Source: Candidatus Gastranaerophilales bacterium (lineage in GTDB: Bacteria; Cyanobacteriota; Vampirovibrionia; Gastranaerophilales; Gastranaerophilaceae). From it: DNA of 64,000 nucleotides. The number at the start of each line of letters is the position of its first letter. Position 1 is the first letter of the stretch. The position numbers and the translations under genes were made by a program. The stretch lies in contig CALVBS010000002.1 of the NCBI GenBank assembly GCA_944325865.1, positions 62,001-126,000 on the forward strand, in the 5' to 3' direction. Below the pieces are notes generated by a model. It worked only from the letters and a program-made list of their open reading frames with translations. It made no database searches and was not told the origin of the DNA. Shown here piece by piece: positions 44,418 through 52,198 of the stretch.

Positions 44418-45095
44418 CTAAACTTTTATTGACAATTTCGGAAACTCTTCTTTTATTTTTTCAAAACTTTTATTATCAGGTTCATATGTTTTGAGCGGTT
44501 TAAGCATTATTGTTTCATTATCACCCAATCCGATTTTTTTAAATAAAGCTTTAGTATCTTTAGTTTTTCCAATAAAACCATCCAGCCACATATCAACAAA
44601 AACGGTATGCTTCGCAGGTAAAAATGGTTTGCAGGTTAATTTATTATTTTTTGATTTTGGAACATTAAGAGCAACTACTGCATGATCAAGGGAACGCGGA
44701 GGTTTACGGGAATTAATTTCTTTGGCATAGACAGCAAACATATCACAATTTTTAATCCCGTTCATTCTGCAAATAGTTTTAGTAATTTCTGCAAATTCAT
44801 CACAATTAGCAACCTTAAAAGCTTTAACACATCCAATAAGGCCTCTGAAATGCTCAGAAACCCCACCATCGCGATAAAGAGATTTGATAAAATATCTGAC
44901 AAATTTTAACCTGTCTTCAAGGTCTTTAATTTCCGGTTGTTTAGCTGCAAACTCTTCAGGAGAAAGGAAGCAAGCCTTAGAAGGCGATCTTAAATCAGGA
45001 AGAGTTTCATTGAAGACAAATTTTAATTTAGGCAGAATTTTATGAGTTTTAGGGCGTCCGGTAAATGTATATTTTGAATTAATATTGTTTATCAT
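44418..45095 (-). CDS. Candidate effector with papain/transglutaminase-like Cys-His-Asp triad
   Basis: A 225-residue protein. The N-terminus NSKYTFTGRP (residues 6-15) has the short motif of this region. The core shows an ordered triad: Cys98 in VANCDEFAEI at the start of a long helix, His138 in SLDHAVVALN on a strand, and Asp168 in FVDMWLDGF on the next strand. This order and spacing are typical of papain/transglutaminase folds, used by many effectors as proteases, deamidases or acyltransferases. There is no Sec signal, and it stands as a single gene with no clear RBS. The fold is a strong guess and the activity unknown. Confidence 0.6.
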   Translation of the reverse strand: MINNINSKYTFTGRPKTHKILPKLKFVFNETLPDLRSPSKACFLSPEEFAAKQPEIKDLEDRLKFVRYFIKSLYRDGGVSEHFRGLIGCVKAFKVANCDEFAEITKTICRMNGIKNCDMFAVYAKEINSRKPPRSLDHAVVALNVPKSKNNKLTCKPFLPAKHTVFVDMWLDGFIGKTKDTKALFKKIGLGDNETIMLKPLKTYEPDNKSFEKIKEEFPKLSIKV

Positions 45096-45136
45096 ATAAA
45101 TAGGAAAACCCGTAAAAAAAATTTTTGCTCAAAGTA

Positions 45137-45165
45137 TTGCAAAAAAAAATTCAGCATTTTATAAT
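45137..45165 (+). promoter_or_regulatory. Consensus promoter of the tRNA-Asp gene
   Basis: TTGCAA and TATAAT are 17 bases apart; the start would lie near 45172, about 40 bases before the tRNA. Confidence 0.85.
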
Positions 45166-45211
45166 AGGTCTTGCGGGGCAGCACTGATACAAATCAGATG
45201 TTCCAAAACAA

Positions 45212-45286
45212 GGGAGCGTAGCTCAGTTTGGTTAGAGCGCATGCCTGTCACGCATGAGGTCGCGAGTTCGAGCCTCGTCGTTCCCG
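45212..45286 (+). tRNA. tRNA-Asp (anticodon GTC)
   Basis: The acceptor GGGAGCG pairs with CGTTCCC. The D arm is GCTC/GAGC, and the anticodon stem is CATGC/GCATG with loop CTGTCAC, so the anticodon GTC is at 45247-45249. The T arm is GCGAG/CTCGT-like with loop TTCGAGC. The discriminator is G. CCA is not encoded. Confidence 0.97.
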
Positions 45287-45473
45287 AATTAAATAACCAC
45301 CGGTATTACCGGTGGTTATTTAATTTTGCGAAGGTTTCGAGGTGAGAACTTTTAAAGTTCGAGCGACCTGCGAGCAGAGGGCGAAGGCTTGGCTGCTTAT
45401 GGCTTTGGCCATATAAGCAGACAACCGTAGACCCGTTTAATGCGAGCAGGTCAAGACGGCCTCGTCGTTCCCG
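45272..45473 (+). repeat. 15-bp direct repeat of the tRNA-Asp 3' end (att-like)
   Basis: GCCTCGTCGTTCCCG at 45272-45286 (inside the tRNA) is repeated exactly at 45459-45473. Between lie the terminator and a hairpin CTGCTTAT.GGC/GCC.ATAAGCAG (45393-45420) with no gene. Such a repeat is what an integrase acting on a tRNA gene leaves; here only about 190 bases remain between. The rest of the 608-base gap (45474-45703) holds a terminator and nothing else clear. Confidence 0.55.
45287..45325 (+). terminator. Terminator after tRNA-Asp
   Basis: A near-perfect 19-bp stem (AATTAAATAACCACCGGTA and its complement) starts at the tRNA end. Confidence 0.8.
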
Positions 45474-45484
45474 CCATTTAAATT

Positions 45485-45512
45485 AAGAGCCTTTTTAAGA
45501 GGCTCTTTTTTA
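45485..45512 (+). terminator. Rho-independent terminator downstream of the att-like repeat
   Basis: An AAGAGCC/GGCTCTT stem is followed by T6. It has no gene directly upstream apart from the tRNA/repeat segment. Confidence 0.75.
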
Positions 45513-45703
45513 ATAGCAGAATGCCAGTGGCAAAAGTGCAGATTGCGAGTTCGGCGGATTTGCGGACGTATTGCGTGAACGGTGTATTTTTATGTCCGGT
45601 TTATTCTCCGTATAATAATATGTAAAAATTTTGCAATATAGCAAATTATTTATAAAACTTTTGTGCTAGATTTGTTGTAAGTATAATTTTTAGGAAATCA
45701 TTA

Positions 45704-46612
45704 ATGAAAGTAAATCCAATTAAGTCTTTTACATTTAAAGCTAACAATTTTAATGAAGATAATACTCTGGGATATGATGATGAAATCTCACAATCAAGAC
45801 GTAATTTTATACGTGAACATTATGACTCATATAAAATGCCCTATCAGAGCATATATGAAACAGAAGGCCGGTTGAGTGAATACAGGTTAAATAATTTAAT
45901 TAATACTTTAACTAACAAACCTCGCAAAGTAGATTATAGCTCAATTATCAGTTTACCTGTTCCAAATATAAGATATATCGGAAATAATTCCTATCGCGGG
46001 GCCTCCATGGTTGATAAACCTGAATGTTTGCAAGTATTAAAAGATGCCGGAATAAAGCACGTCATCAGTTTGTATTATTCACCTGAATACGAAAAGGCTG
46101 TAAAGCAGACCGGTTTAGATTATCACTGTTTCGATATGAAACGCGGAAATGCAGAAGGCATTGAAGGTCTTTGGTGTACTAATGTTTGCAGGTCAAAGCA
46201 GACGTACGAAAATCTGATAAAGGGAATTTTTGGTGATGATAAAAATGCTATAGAAATTCGCCTGGAGGCTTATGATAGAGATTGCAGAGGTCCGATAGAT
46301 GAGCTGGTCGGGTTTGTCAAACGCATGCAGGAAGGATATTGTTATGTCGGCTGCGAATTTGGAACAAATACTACAAGTGATGCATTAGTTTATATAAATA
46401 GAGCCTTTAATCCGCAAGATGGAAGGGAATTGGAGTTTTTTGATTATTATAAGGCAGATTGCCTGAGAAATTTATATGATAAATTAACCGTTAATGATAA
46501 AAAACTGATGGGTTGGACAAAACAATTTGATTTGAACTTTTTACCTAAATTAGAAATTGCAGAAAAGGCATTCCTGGAAAAAGCATTAAAAGAGGCTCGG
46601 GGATTATTTTAG
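45704..46612 (+). CDS. Candidate effector, tyrosine-phosphatase-like fold with degenerate P-loop
   Basis: A 302-residue protein with N-terminus PIKSFTFKANNF. From about residue 80 it follows a dual-specificity (Siw14/DUF442-like) phosphatase: IRYIGNNSYRGASM, then LKDAGIKHVISLYY, YHCFDM, a helix VGFVKRMQEGYC, and a P-loop VGCEFGTNTTS with Cys217. In active enzymes the loop is C-x5-R; here the Arg position is Thr. It is thus either inactive (substrate trap) or differently catalytic. The RBS AGGAAA is present, and an extended -10-like TGCTAGATT lies upstream. No Sec signal. Confidence 0.65.
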   Translation: MKVNPIKSFTFKANNFNEDNTLGYDDEISQSRRNFIREHYDSYKMPYQSIYETEGRLSEYRLNNLINTLTNKPRKVDYSSIISLPVPNIRYIGNNSYRGASMVDKPECLQVLKDAGIKHVISLYYSPEYEKAVKQTGLDYHCFDMKRGNAEGIEGLWCTNVCRSKQTYENLIKGIFGDDKNAIEIRLEAYDRDCRGPIDELVGFVKRMQEGYCYVGCEFGTNTTSDALVYINRAFNPQDGRELEFFDYYKADCLRNLYDKLTVNDKKLMGWTKQFDLNFLPKLEIAEKAFLEKALKEARGLF

Positions 46613-46686
46613 CAATTTGTTGACATGTTATGTATTTTTGTCAAAATCTGTCGTGGGAACAAGTTGTGCGGGGTTATAAATTCTTG

Positions 46687-47769
46687 TTAAATTTTTACCA
46701 TATCTTCTTTATATTGTCTTTTTAATAATTTTTTAAACTCTTCTTCCTTTTGAACAATAGATAATCCTTGTAAAGTTTTATCAATAAATTTTCTTTCCAG
46801 TATATTATTTTGCTCAAATTCATACACGTCATTAAGCGAAAAATTATATTCCATATTCATTGCCGGCATTATACGAATTTGTTTTCTATTTTTCCCTATG
46901 CTTTCAACTAATTCGTCTTGATCAAACTGTTGTAAAAAGCTTAATTTGCATAACCCCTGCAGAAGATTGTTATAAAAATCGGATGTTGATTTCTGACCTA
47001 TAGACATCTTGTGTTCTTTCCAATAATTAATAAACTCGATTTCTGCACCCTTTTTAACATAAATGCTGTATATTTCACGACCATAACTATCAGCTATCCG
47101 AATCTTTAATTGTTTGTCATAGTCGGATAATTTCTCCAATTTACTTAAATTAACGCAATCAATAAATGCTCTGGATTGCGAAACTTTAAAACCAAAAGCA
47201 AAAAAGATTGCTATGCTTTTATTTTCAAGTACCGGACGATAATCTATTTGATTAATACAATCATAATTTAATATGATTTTATTTGCCCAATTAGTTTGAT
47301 ATGAGATAATTTTTTTATTTTCGTTGTCATCGATAAATGATTGTAATAGTTTTTCAATTCTTAAATCTAATAATTGTCTATTTAATTTACATTGATTAAA
47401 TTTTTCGTACGGAAATAATTCCGGATAATTTATAAAAACAAAATCTTGAAAATCTGTTATCAACATTTTTTCAATATTTGAACATTTAAGGTTTGAAAGA
47501 CGCTTGAAAATTTCTCTCCAGGTTAAGACAACAGGAAATTTAACCAGATAATAGTCATCATTAATAATATAATTACCCAAAATTTTACCTACAGATAATT
47601 GTTCTTCCCATACATTACAATGTGCAGGTTTATTTTCTATTATAAAAGTCCAATCATTATTTAAAGCAATAACACCATCATAAACAGCTCTTCGTTCAGA
47701 GCAAGATACTGCTTTGTTAAGTTTTATTCTTTCATCAGTAATGAGTATAGAAAGAATTTTAGAATTCAA
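46687..47769 (-). CDS. PD-(D/E)XK nuclease-like protein
   Basis: A 360-residue protein. The N-terminal VYDGVIALNNDWTFIIENKP has the Asp...Glu-x-Lys pattern of restriction-type nucleases: Asp31, Glu45 and Lys47. The remainder is helical and not recognised. The start is a TTG with no RBS, and a stop codon lies 6 codons upstream. The gene may therefore be truncated at its 5' end, or use an unusual start. It lies among the candidate effectors but lacks their N-terminal motif. It may be a defence gene or a remnant of a mobile element. Confidence 0.6.
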   Translation of the reverse strand: MNSKILSILITDERIKLNKAVSCSERRAVYDGVIALNNDWTFIIENKPAHCNVWEEQLSVGKILGNYIINDDYYLVKFPVVLTWREIFKRLSNLKCSNIEKMLITDFQDFVFINYPELFPYEKFNQCKLNRQLLDLRIEKLLQSFIDDNENKKIISYQTNWANKIILNYDCINQIDYRPVLENKSIAIFFAFGFKVSQSRAFIDCVNLSKLEKLSDYDKQLKIRIADSYGREIYSIYVKKGAEIEFINYWKEHKMSIGQKSTSDFYNNLLQGLCKLSFLQQFDQDELVESIGKNRKQIRIMPAMNMEYNFSLNDVYEFEQNNILERKFIDKTLQGLSIVQKEEEFKKLLKRQYKEDMVKI

Positions 47770-47836
47770 AAAATCTTTTATATTTTAACCATAATGAGAG
47801 TAGCAAAAAAAATCCTTTACACGGTTTATTCAAAAT

Positions 47837-48952
47837 ATGTACAATAATATTACAGACAGAAATAACCTGATAAGTTTCGGAATACGCATAAAGCTTTCTG
47901 ATAAAGGGCTTTTAAACTTACCGCAGAAAACGGATATATTATATTCTCCCAGTCCGATGGATTTTTTCTACAAAGAATCAAAAAACAAAAAAAGACTTGA
48001 TGCTTTATCTATAAAAATTAAAGAAAAAATCAGAGAAGAACAAGCAAAACCGGATAATTCCGATATTAAAAATAAACTCCTCAATAAAAGTTATATAGCC
48101 GCTAATAAACTGCGAACAGTTGCCAGTAAAATTCTTGTTGTTGAACATTTAGGTTCTTTTTATAAATCATTCAAACTAATCAAAAAAATGACTCCTGCCT
48201 CTCCTCAGTACATAGAAGAATGGGCAAAAATCGGTAACTCTGTACATAACAAATTTATTGATATGAATATTGAGGATGGAAAAATTGAAAAAATTGCCAA
48301 AGCAGGAGATTCACATATTTTTATTTTAAATCATGACAATCCGGAAAAAGATAAGTTTGTTTACCCTATTTTTAATTCCTTTTTAAACTATGCATATACA
48401 GCATTCGGTAAACAAAATGACTGTCCCCGTCCTAATATTCTGGTCAGTGAAAATGTTATAAATCTTGTAAGCAAAAAATTTCAAAATATCTACAAAAAAA
48501 TGGGACTTATACCTGTGGATGCCTCATTAACTGATCGAAATATTGATAAAAATGTAATTCCTGTAAAATATTTAATTGCAAAATTTGTTCACAAAAAATG
48601 TAATCTATTTATTTTTCCCGAAGGAAATAATTCTATATACAAAGACAAGACCTTAGAAGAAAAATTTCAACCCGGAGTTGCTAAAATTATAAAACATATA
48701 TTGGATTCCAAAGACTCTGTCAAAGTCGTACCTCTAGGACTTTCATATCACAATGTCAAAAACAATATGGGTTCCATTCATATAGGAGATACTATAACCT
48801 TACGCAAAATTGATGACAATATTTATTATATAAAAGATGCAGAAACCCCTGAATTAATGGGTAAAAGCGGAACCAGAAAGTCCACACGTAATATAATAAA
48901 ACTTCTTTGCTCAAAACTTGAAGATAGTGTAACTTTGAGCAAACTGGAATAA
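47837..48952 (+). CDS. Candidate effector, PlsC-like glycerolipid acyltransferase
   Basis: A 371-residue protein with N-terminus NNLISFGIRIKL (residues 9-20). Residues about 155-300 resemble glycerolphosphate acyltransferases: SHIFILNHDNPEKD for the first motif (His166, Asp172, one residue longer than the usual His-x4-Asp), FIFPEGNNSIYKD for the third (FPEG at 260-263), and VKVVPLGLSYHN after it. There is no membrane helix, unlike many PlsC enzymes. No RBS is seen; TTTACA...TACAAT (47816 and 47840, 18 bases apart) overlaps the start, so the true start may differ. It could modify lipids of a host. Confidence 0.6.
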   Translation: MYNNITDRNNLISFGIRIKLSDKGLLNLPQKTDILYSPSPMDFFYKESKNKKRLDALSIKIKEKIREEQAKPDNSDIKNKLLNKSYIAANKLRTVASKILVVEHLGSFYKSFKLIKKMTPASPQYIEEWAKIGNSVHNKFIDMNIEDGKIEKIAKAGDSHIFILNHDNPEKDKFVYPIFNSFLNYAYTAFGKQNDCPRPNILVSENVINLVSKKFQNIYKKMGLIPVDASLTDRNIDKNVIPVKYLIAKFVHKKCNLFIFPEGNNSIYKDKTLEEKFQPGVAKIIKHILDSKDSVKVVPLGLSYHNVKNNMGSIHIGDTITLRKIDDNIYYIKDAETPELMGKSGTRKSTRNIIKLLCSKLEDSVTLSKLE

Positions 48953-49031
48953 GAATCAGTCAGCATACCACCTTTATCAAGTTTTCCATTTTGGCTATTT
49001 AATTACATAAAAATGCAAATTAATTTTTTAT

Positions 49032-49595
49032 TTATACAACTTCATCAAGCTTATTGATTCTTACTTTATCAAATCCTAATTCAAGGAGCTTTTTAGAATC
49101 AGTTACCCCGCTTCTTATCAAACTGTCTATATCAAAATTTGAAACAAACCATTCATCTTTTACACTATTATAAGCAATTTTATGAACACTGTTCCCGCCT
49201 TTCAGTTCCGAAAAAGGAATTTTATTCTCTTGTAAAAATAACGCAAAATTATTATATCCAATAACACTTTCTCTGCTATAGCTTTTAGAACCCACAATTA
49301 ATGCTTGCAGATATTGAGAAGTCATATTGATGGAATTTTTTATTTTATCGGCGATTACTGCAAAAGAAATTTTATTCGAACTTAATTCTGGAATTATATG
49401 CATTAGGAAAACATTCTGTCCATCAGTAATTCCCATTGCCGTACAGTCGAAAATTCTGTCAGTCTTTGCAGAAACACCTTTTCTGGCACCGCGTAAATTC
49501 CATTCATTAACATTATTCATGATTGATGCAGCCTCTCTGTCAAAAGCCGCAGAAGATAATGGCCTTATCAAAGATGTAAAAGATATGTCCGACAT
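49032..49595 (-). CDS. Candidate effector, CheD-like glutamine deamidase fold
   Basis: A 187-residue protein with start ATG 49595 behind GAAAGGAAATT. The N-terminus is MSDISFTSLIRPL. The core follows CheD: RIFDCTAMGITDGQNVFLMH gives Cys51 and His66, LQALIVGSKSY matches the lxxxxxGG strand, and VIGYNNFALFLQENKIPFSE then GGNSVHKIAY match the IGxxN...I...GG...R block. CheD deamidates receptor Gln, and related folds occur in toxins that deamidate host proteins. No chemotaxis genes are present. Cotranscription with 49643 is possible. The fold call rests on reading of motifs. Confidence 0.6.
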   Translation of the reverse strand: MSDISFTSLIRPLSSAAFDREAASIMNNVNEWNLRGARKGVSAKTDRIFDCTAMGITDGQNVFLMHIIPELSSNKISFAVIADKIKNSINMTSQYLQALIVGSKSYSRESVIGYNNFALFLQENKIPFSELKGGNSVHKIAYNSVKDEWFVSNFDIDSLIRSGVTDSKKLLELGFDKVRINKLDEVV

Positions 49596-49642
49596 ATAAT
49601 TTCCTTTCAAGAAACTTAACGCCCCTGAAAAATAAAATTTGT

Positions 49643-49984
49643 CTAAAACATACCCAAAAGTTTAAGTTTATTTAACTGTCCGATTTGATCGGCACCTGTC
49701 ATATTTGCAGCACTTGCAGCAATGCCGGATTTCACCTCATCTTGAGAACAAAATGCTCGATTTTTATCTGTTTCATTACTTGCATCAACAGGCTGCATAA
49801 TAACTGTCTGATTATTTTCGGATTTTAGTGCGGCTTTAGCAGACTCAAGCTTAGCCTTGTCTGCAGCCTTATCACCCGTAGGTTCAAGCCCCAGAGCTCT
49901 CAACTCACGCACTATTCTCTGATATTCACTGTCTGCAGCTACAGAATACATTGCATTACCTATTGAACTTACATTCATCGACAT
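49643..49984 (-). CDS. Small protein of unknown function in the effector-like island
   Basis: A 113-residue protein; ATG 49984 (MSMNVSSIGNAMYSVAADSE) is preferred to 50002 because GGGAG lies about 10 bases upstream. It is Ala/Ser-rich and helical with no signal peptide or known domain (ELRALGLEPTGDKAADKAKL; GIAASAANMTGADQIGQL). It is similar in composition to small type III secreted or chaperone-like proteins, but nothing proves this. It lies 47 bases upstream of the CheD-like gene on the same strand. Confidence 0.55.
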   Translation of the reverse strand: MSMNVSSIGNAMYSVAADSEYQRIVRELRALGLEPTGDKAADKAKLESAKAALKSENNQTVIMQPVDASNETDKNRAFCSQDEVKSGIAASAANMTGADQIGQLNKLKLLGMF

Positions 49985-50073
49985 AAAATATACAACTCCC
50001 AAATCTTATTATATATTTATTATATACTAAATATATACAAAAATTCAACTATTTTTATACTTTTGTAAAGAAA

Positions 50074-50096
50074 AACCGGCATTAAGCCGGCTTTAT
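50074..50096 (-). terminator. Rho-independent terminator of the 58-aa gene
   Basis: An AAGCCGGC/GCCGGTT stem with a T5 run on the minus strand lies downstream of the small gene. Confidence 0.8.
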
Positions 50097-50143
50097 TTCA
50101 TGTTTAGATTAAAAACAATTCCTTTTTCCTATATTCCAATGAT

Positions 50144-50320
50144 TTAAGCAATAAAGTTGTTACCAAATCTTGTTGCACCGTGGAAAAATGACAGTTTCAT
50201 CATATCCACCAAAGATTTTCTGATTACTAATTTTTTATTAAAATCAATTTCATTCAAAGCTTTTGCTGTATTTTTATATGTATCATTAACAGTATTAGAA
50301 AATAAAACTAATCTTGCCAT
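50144..50320 (-). CDS. 58-residue protein of unknown function
   Basis: Missed by length cut-offs. The ATG at 50320 follows AGAGAGGTTACCAAG, and the frame ends in TAA at 50144. The protein begins MARLVLFSNTVNDTYKNTAK and has a hydrophobic/basic central part (KKLVIRKSLVDMMKLSFF). It has its own terminator. The open frame on the other strand is a shadow. Its place in the island suggests a small secreted or accessory protein. Confidence 0.6.
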   Translation of the reverse strand: MARLVLFSNTVNDTYKNTAKALNEIDFNKKLVIRKSLVDMMKLSFFHGATRFGNNFIA

Positions 50321-50501
50321 CTTGGTAACCTCTCTTCTTTATTTATCTCTCGTACTTATATAAAAAATTTCTATTTAAAATTATTGACTTTTTATTTATT
50401 ATTTATATATTTTTTGTTACAAATATTTACATATTTTGATTTTATTAAAGATTTCCTACCATATAGCCGTTTTATTAAGTGAATAACAGGAGATATAGTT
50501 T

Positions 50502-51560
50502 ATGGTAGATGCAATATCAGCATTCAATGCGAACAAACCTACAAATCCTAAAACTGATTTGACTATAAACTGGAACAAACTGACTGTTGATGAAATCAAC
50601 GAATATGAAGAACAGGGTCAGGAAGTACCGGAATATATAAAAAAATGGGCAGAATATGTAGAGAATCTTGCAAATGTTCCTGACGATGTCACATATGAAA
50701 GTTATGCAACAGACAATGCAGGAGTCTCCAATTATGCACTAAACGGAGGATTATTTGGTGATTATAGCTCTGCAGAAAAAGATATTTATAAACAATTAGG
50801 ACAAGATACCATAAATAATATCAAAACCATGGCTGCCCAGTTGGAACAGATTATGGATGAAGCTGAAAAAGAAGTGGGAGAAGCCGAATCCAGTAAAGAT
50901 GGCATTGTTGACAGGATACAGACACTACAAACACGGGCATCACAGCTTAAAGACGACAAGAAAAATCCTCTAGCTCCTATGGAAATTATTGATATTAATA
51001 ACCAGATTAAACTTGCTGGAGAAGGCGGCCTAACCACAATGGATATGAGATTAATCTCTCTTGAAAATATAGGAGGAACAGTAGAAGACGCCTACGAAAT
51101 GATTAGAGGTGCAAAAGGCCTCGCATCAACATTAACTTCATACAGCGGAAATCATATCTTTGGCAATATACTAATTAAACAATACAGTAAAGAATTAGAA
51201 GAACTCTCAAAAGAACATACAAGAGATTTCAAATCTGCAAGCGAAGAACAGGATCAAAATATAGAAACTGTAGGCGGATATAAGAGTGACGTCGGGAATA
51301 GTGCAAATCAATTTATACCTCCCGGCTCCGAAACCAATATATCATCAGATACTACAAATACGGGTACAGACGGCAGCGATAACACAAGCACTGCGTCAGC
51401 ATCCGCAAAAGCCGATGAAAAAGCTGCAGAAACAAAGAAAAAACAGGCACAAAGCACGCAAAAAACAAAAGAAGAAAAAACAAAAACACTCGCAGACGAA
51501 AAAATACTTACGGATCCGAATGAAATTCTCAAACGTAAGATGAAACGCGGCGAAGCTTAA
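50502..51560 (+). CDS. Helical protein with low-complexity C-terminus; candidate secreted protein
   Basis: A 352-residue protein with RBS ACAGGAGAT. The N-terminus MVDAISAFNANKPTNPK has a weak form of the motif. Residues about 90-260 are helical with coiled-coil character (QDTINNIKTMAAQLEQIMDE, DRIQTLQTRASQLKDDK). A Ser/Thr/Asp stretch (280-305) and an Ala/Lys/Glu/Gln helix (306-335) close the protein. No Sec signal or membrane helix. The plan recalls translocator-type or needle-tip proteins of type III systems, but no homologue is recognised. Confidence 0.6.
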   Translation: MVDAISAFNANKPTNPKTDLTINWNKLTVDEINEYEEQGQEVPEYIKKWAEYVENLANVPDDVTYESYATDNAGVSNYALNGGLFGDYSSAEKDIYKQLGQDTINNIKTMAAQLEQIMDEAEKEVGEAESSKDGIVDRIQTLQTRASQLKDDKKNPLAPMEIIDINNQIKLAGEGGLTTMDMRLISLENIGGTVEDAYEMIRGAKGLASTLTSYSGNHIFGNILIKQYSKELEELSKEHTRDFKSASEEQDQNIETVGGYKSDVGNSANQFIPPGSETNISSDTTNTGTDGSDNTSTASASAKADEKAAETKKKQAQSTQKTKEEKTKTLADEKILTDPNEILKRKMKRGEA

Positions 51561-52198
51561 CGTAAACTTTCAACAGCAGCTTTTATATCGTTCGATTTAT
51601 AAATATAATTACCGGCAACAAGCGAATTTGCCCCTTTTGAGACACAGATTTTTGCAGTATCAGCATTAATTCCGCCATCAACCTGAATTATCATATTGTC
51701 GTGAGAATTTTCTTTTATATAAGGAATCTTATCCGCACAATCACTCATAAATTTTTGTCCGCCAAATCCCGGTTCAACAGTCATGACAAGAACCATATCT
51801 GCATAATTAAGAATATCTTTGATTACTTCAGGCTGCGTTTTCGGCTTTATTGAAATTCCTGCTTTCACATCCAGAGCCTGAATTTGTTTTATAATATCCA
51901 AAGACCTGTCCAAAGCGGCCTCGTAATGAAACGTAATAATATCCGCACCGGCCTCTGCAAACGGCTGAATATATTTTTCAGGATTTTCAATCATCAAATG
52001 AATATCCAGCGGAAGTTGTGTAATTTGCTTAATAGATTTAACAACAGGAACGCCAATAGTTATATTAGGCACAAAGTGTCCGTCCATTACATCAATATGA
52101 AGCCAATCTGCACCTGCATCTTCAACGAGTTTTATATCTTTTTCAAGATTAGCAAAGTCAGCAGAAAGAATTGACGGTGAAATAATTATATTTTTCAT
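51557..52198 (-). CDS. rpe: Ribulose-phosphate 3-epimerase
   Basis: A 213-residue TIM-barrel enzyme for the pentose phosphate pathway. ISPSILSADFANLEKDI, LHIDVMDGHFVPNITIG, HLMIENPEKYI, MTVEPGFGGQKF and QVDGGINADTAKI are signature parts. ATG 52198 (in a GGGGGCAAT context) overlaps the end of rnc by 4 bases. The start at 52219 would add 7 residues inside rnc. It is the last gene of the pyrH operon and is convergent with 50502-51560, sharing 4 bases. Confidence 0.96.
   Translation of the reverse strand: MKNIIISPSILSADFANLEKDIKLVEDAGADWLHIDVMDGHFVPNITIGVPVVKSIKQITQLPLDIHLMIENPEKYIQPFAEAGADIITFHYEAALDRSLDIIKQIQALDVKAGISIKPKTQPEVIKDILNYADMVLVMTVEPGFGGQKFMSDCADKIPYIKENSHDNMIIQVDGGINADTAKICVSKGANSLVAGNYIYKSNDIKAAVESLR

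Noticed and set aside
50157-50363. 68-codon plus-strand hydrophobic frame
   Set aside because: It is the shadow of the 58-residue minus-strand gene, which has an RBS and terminator.
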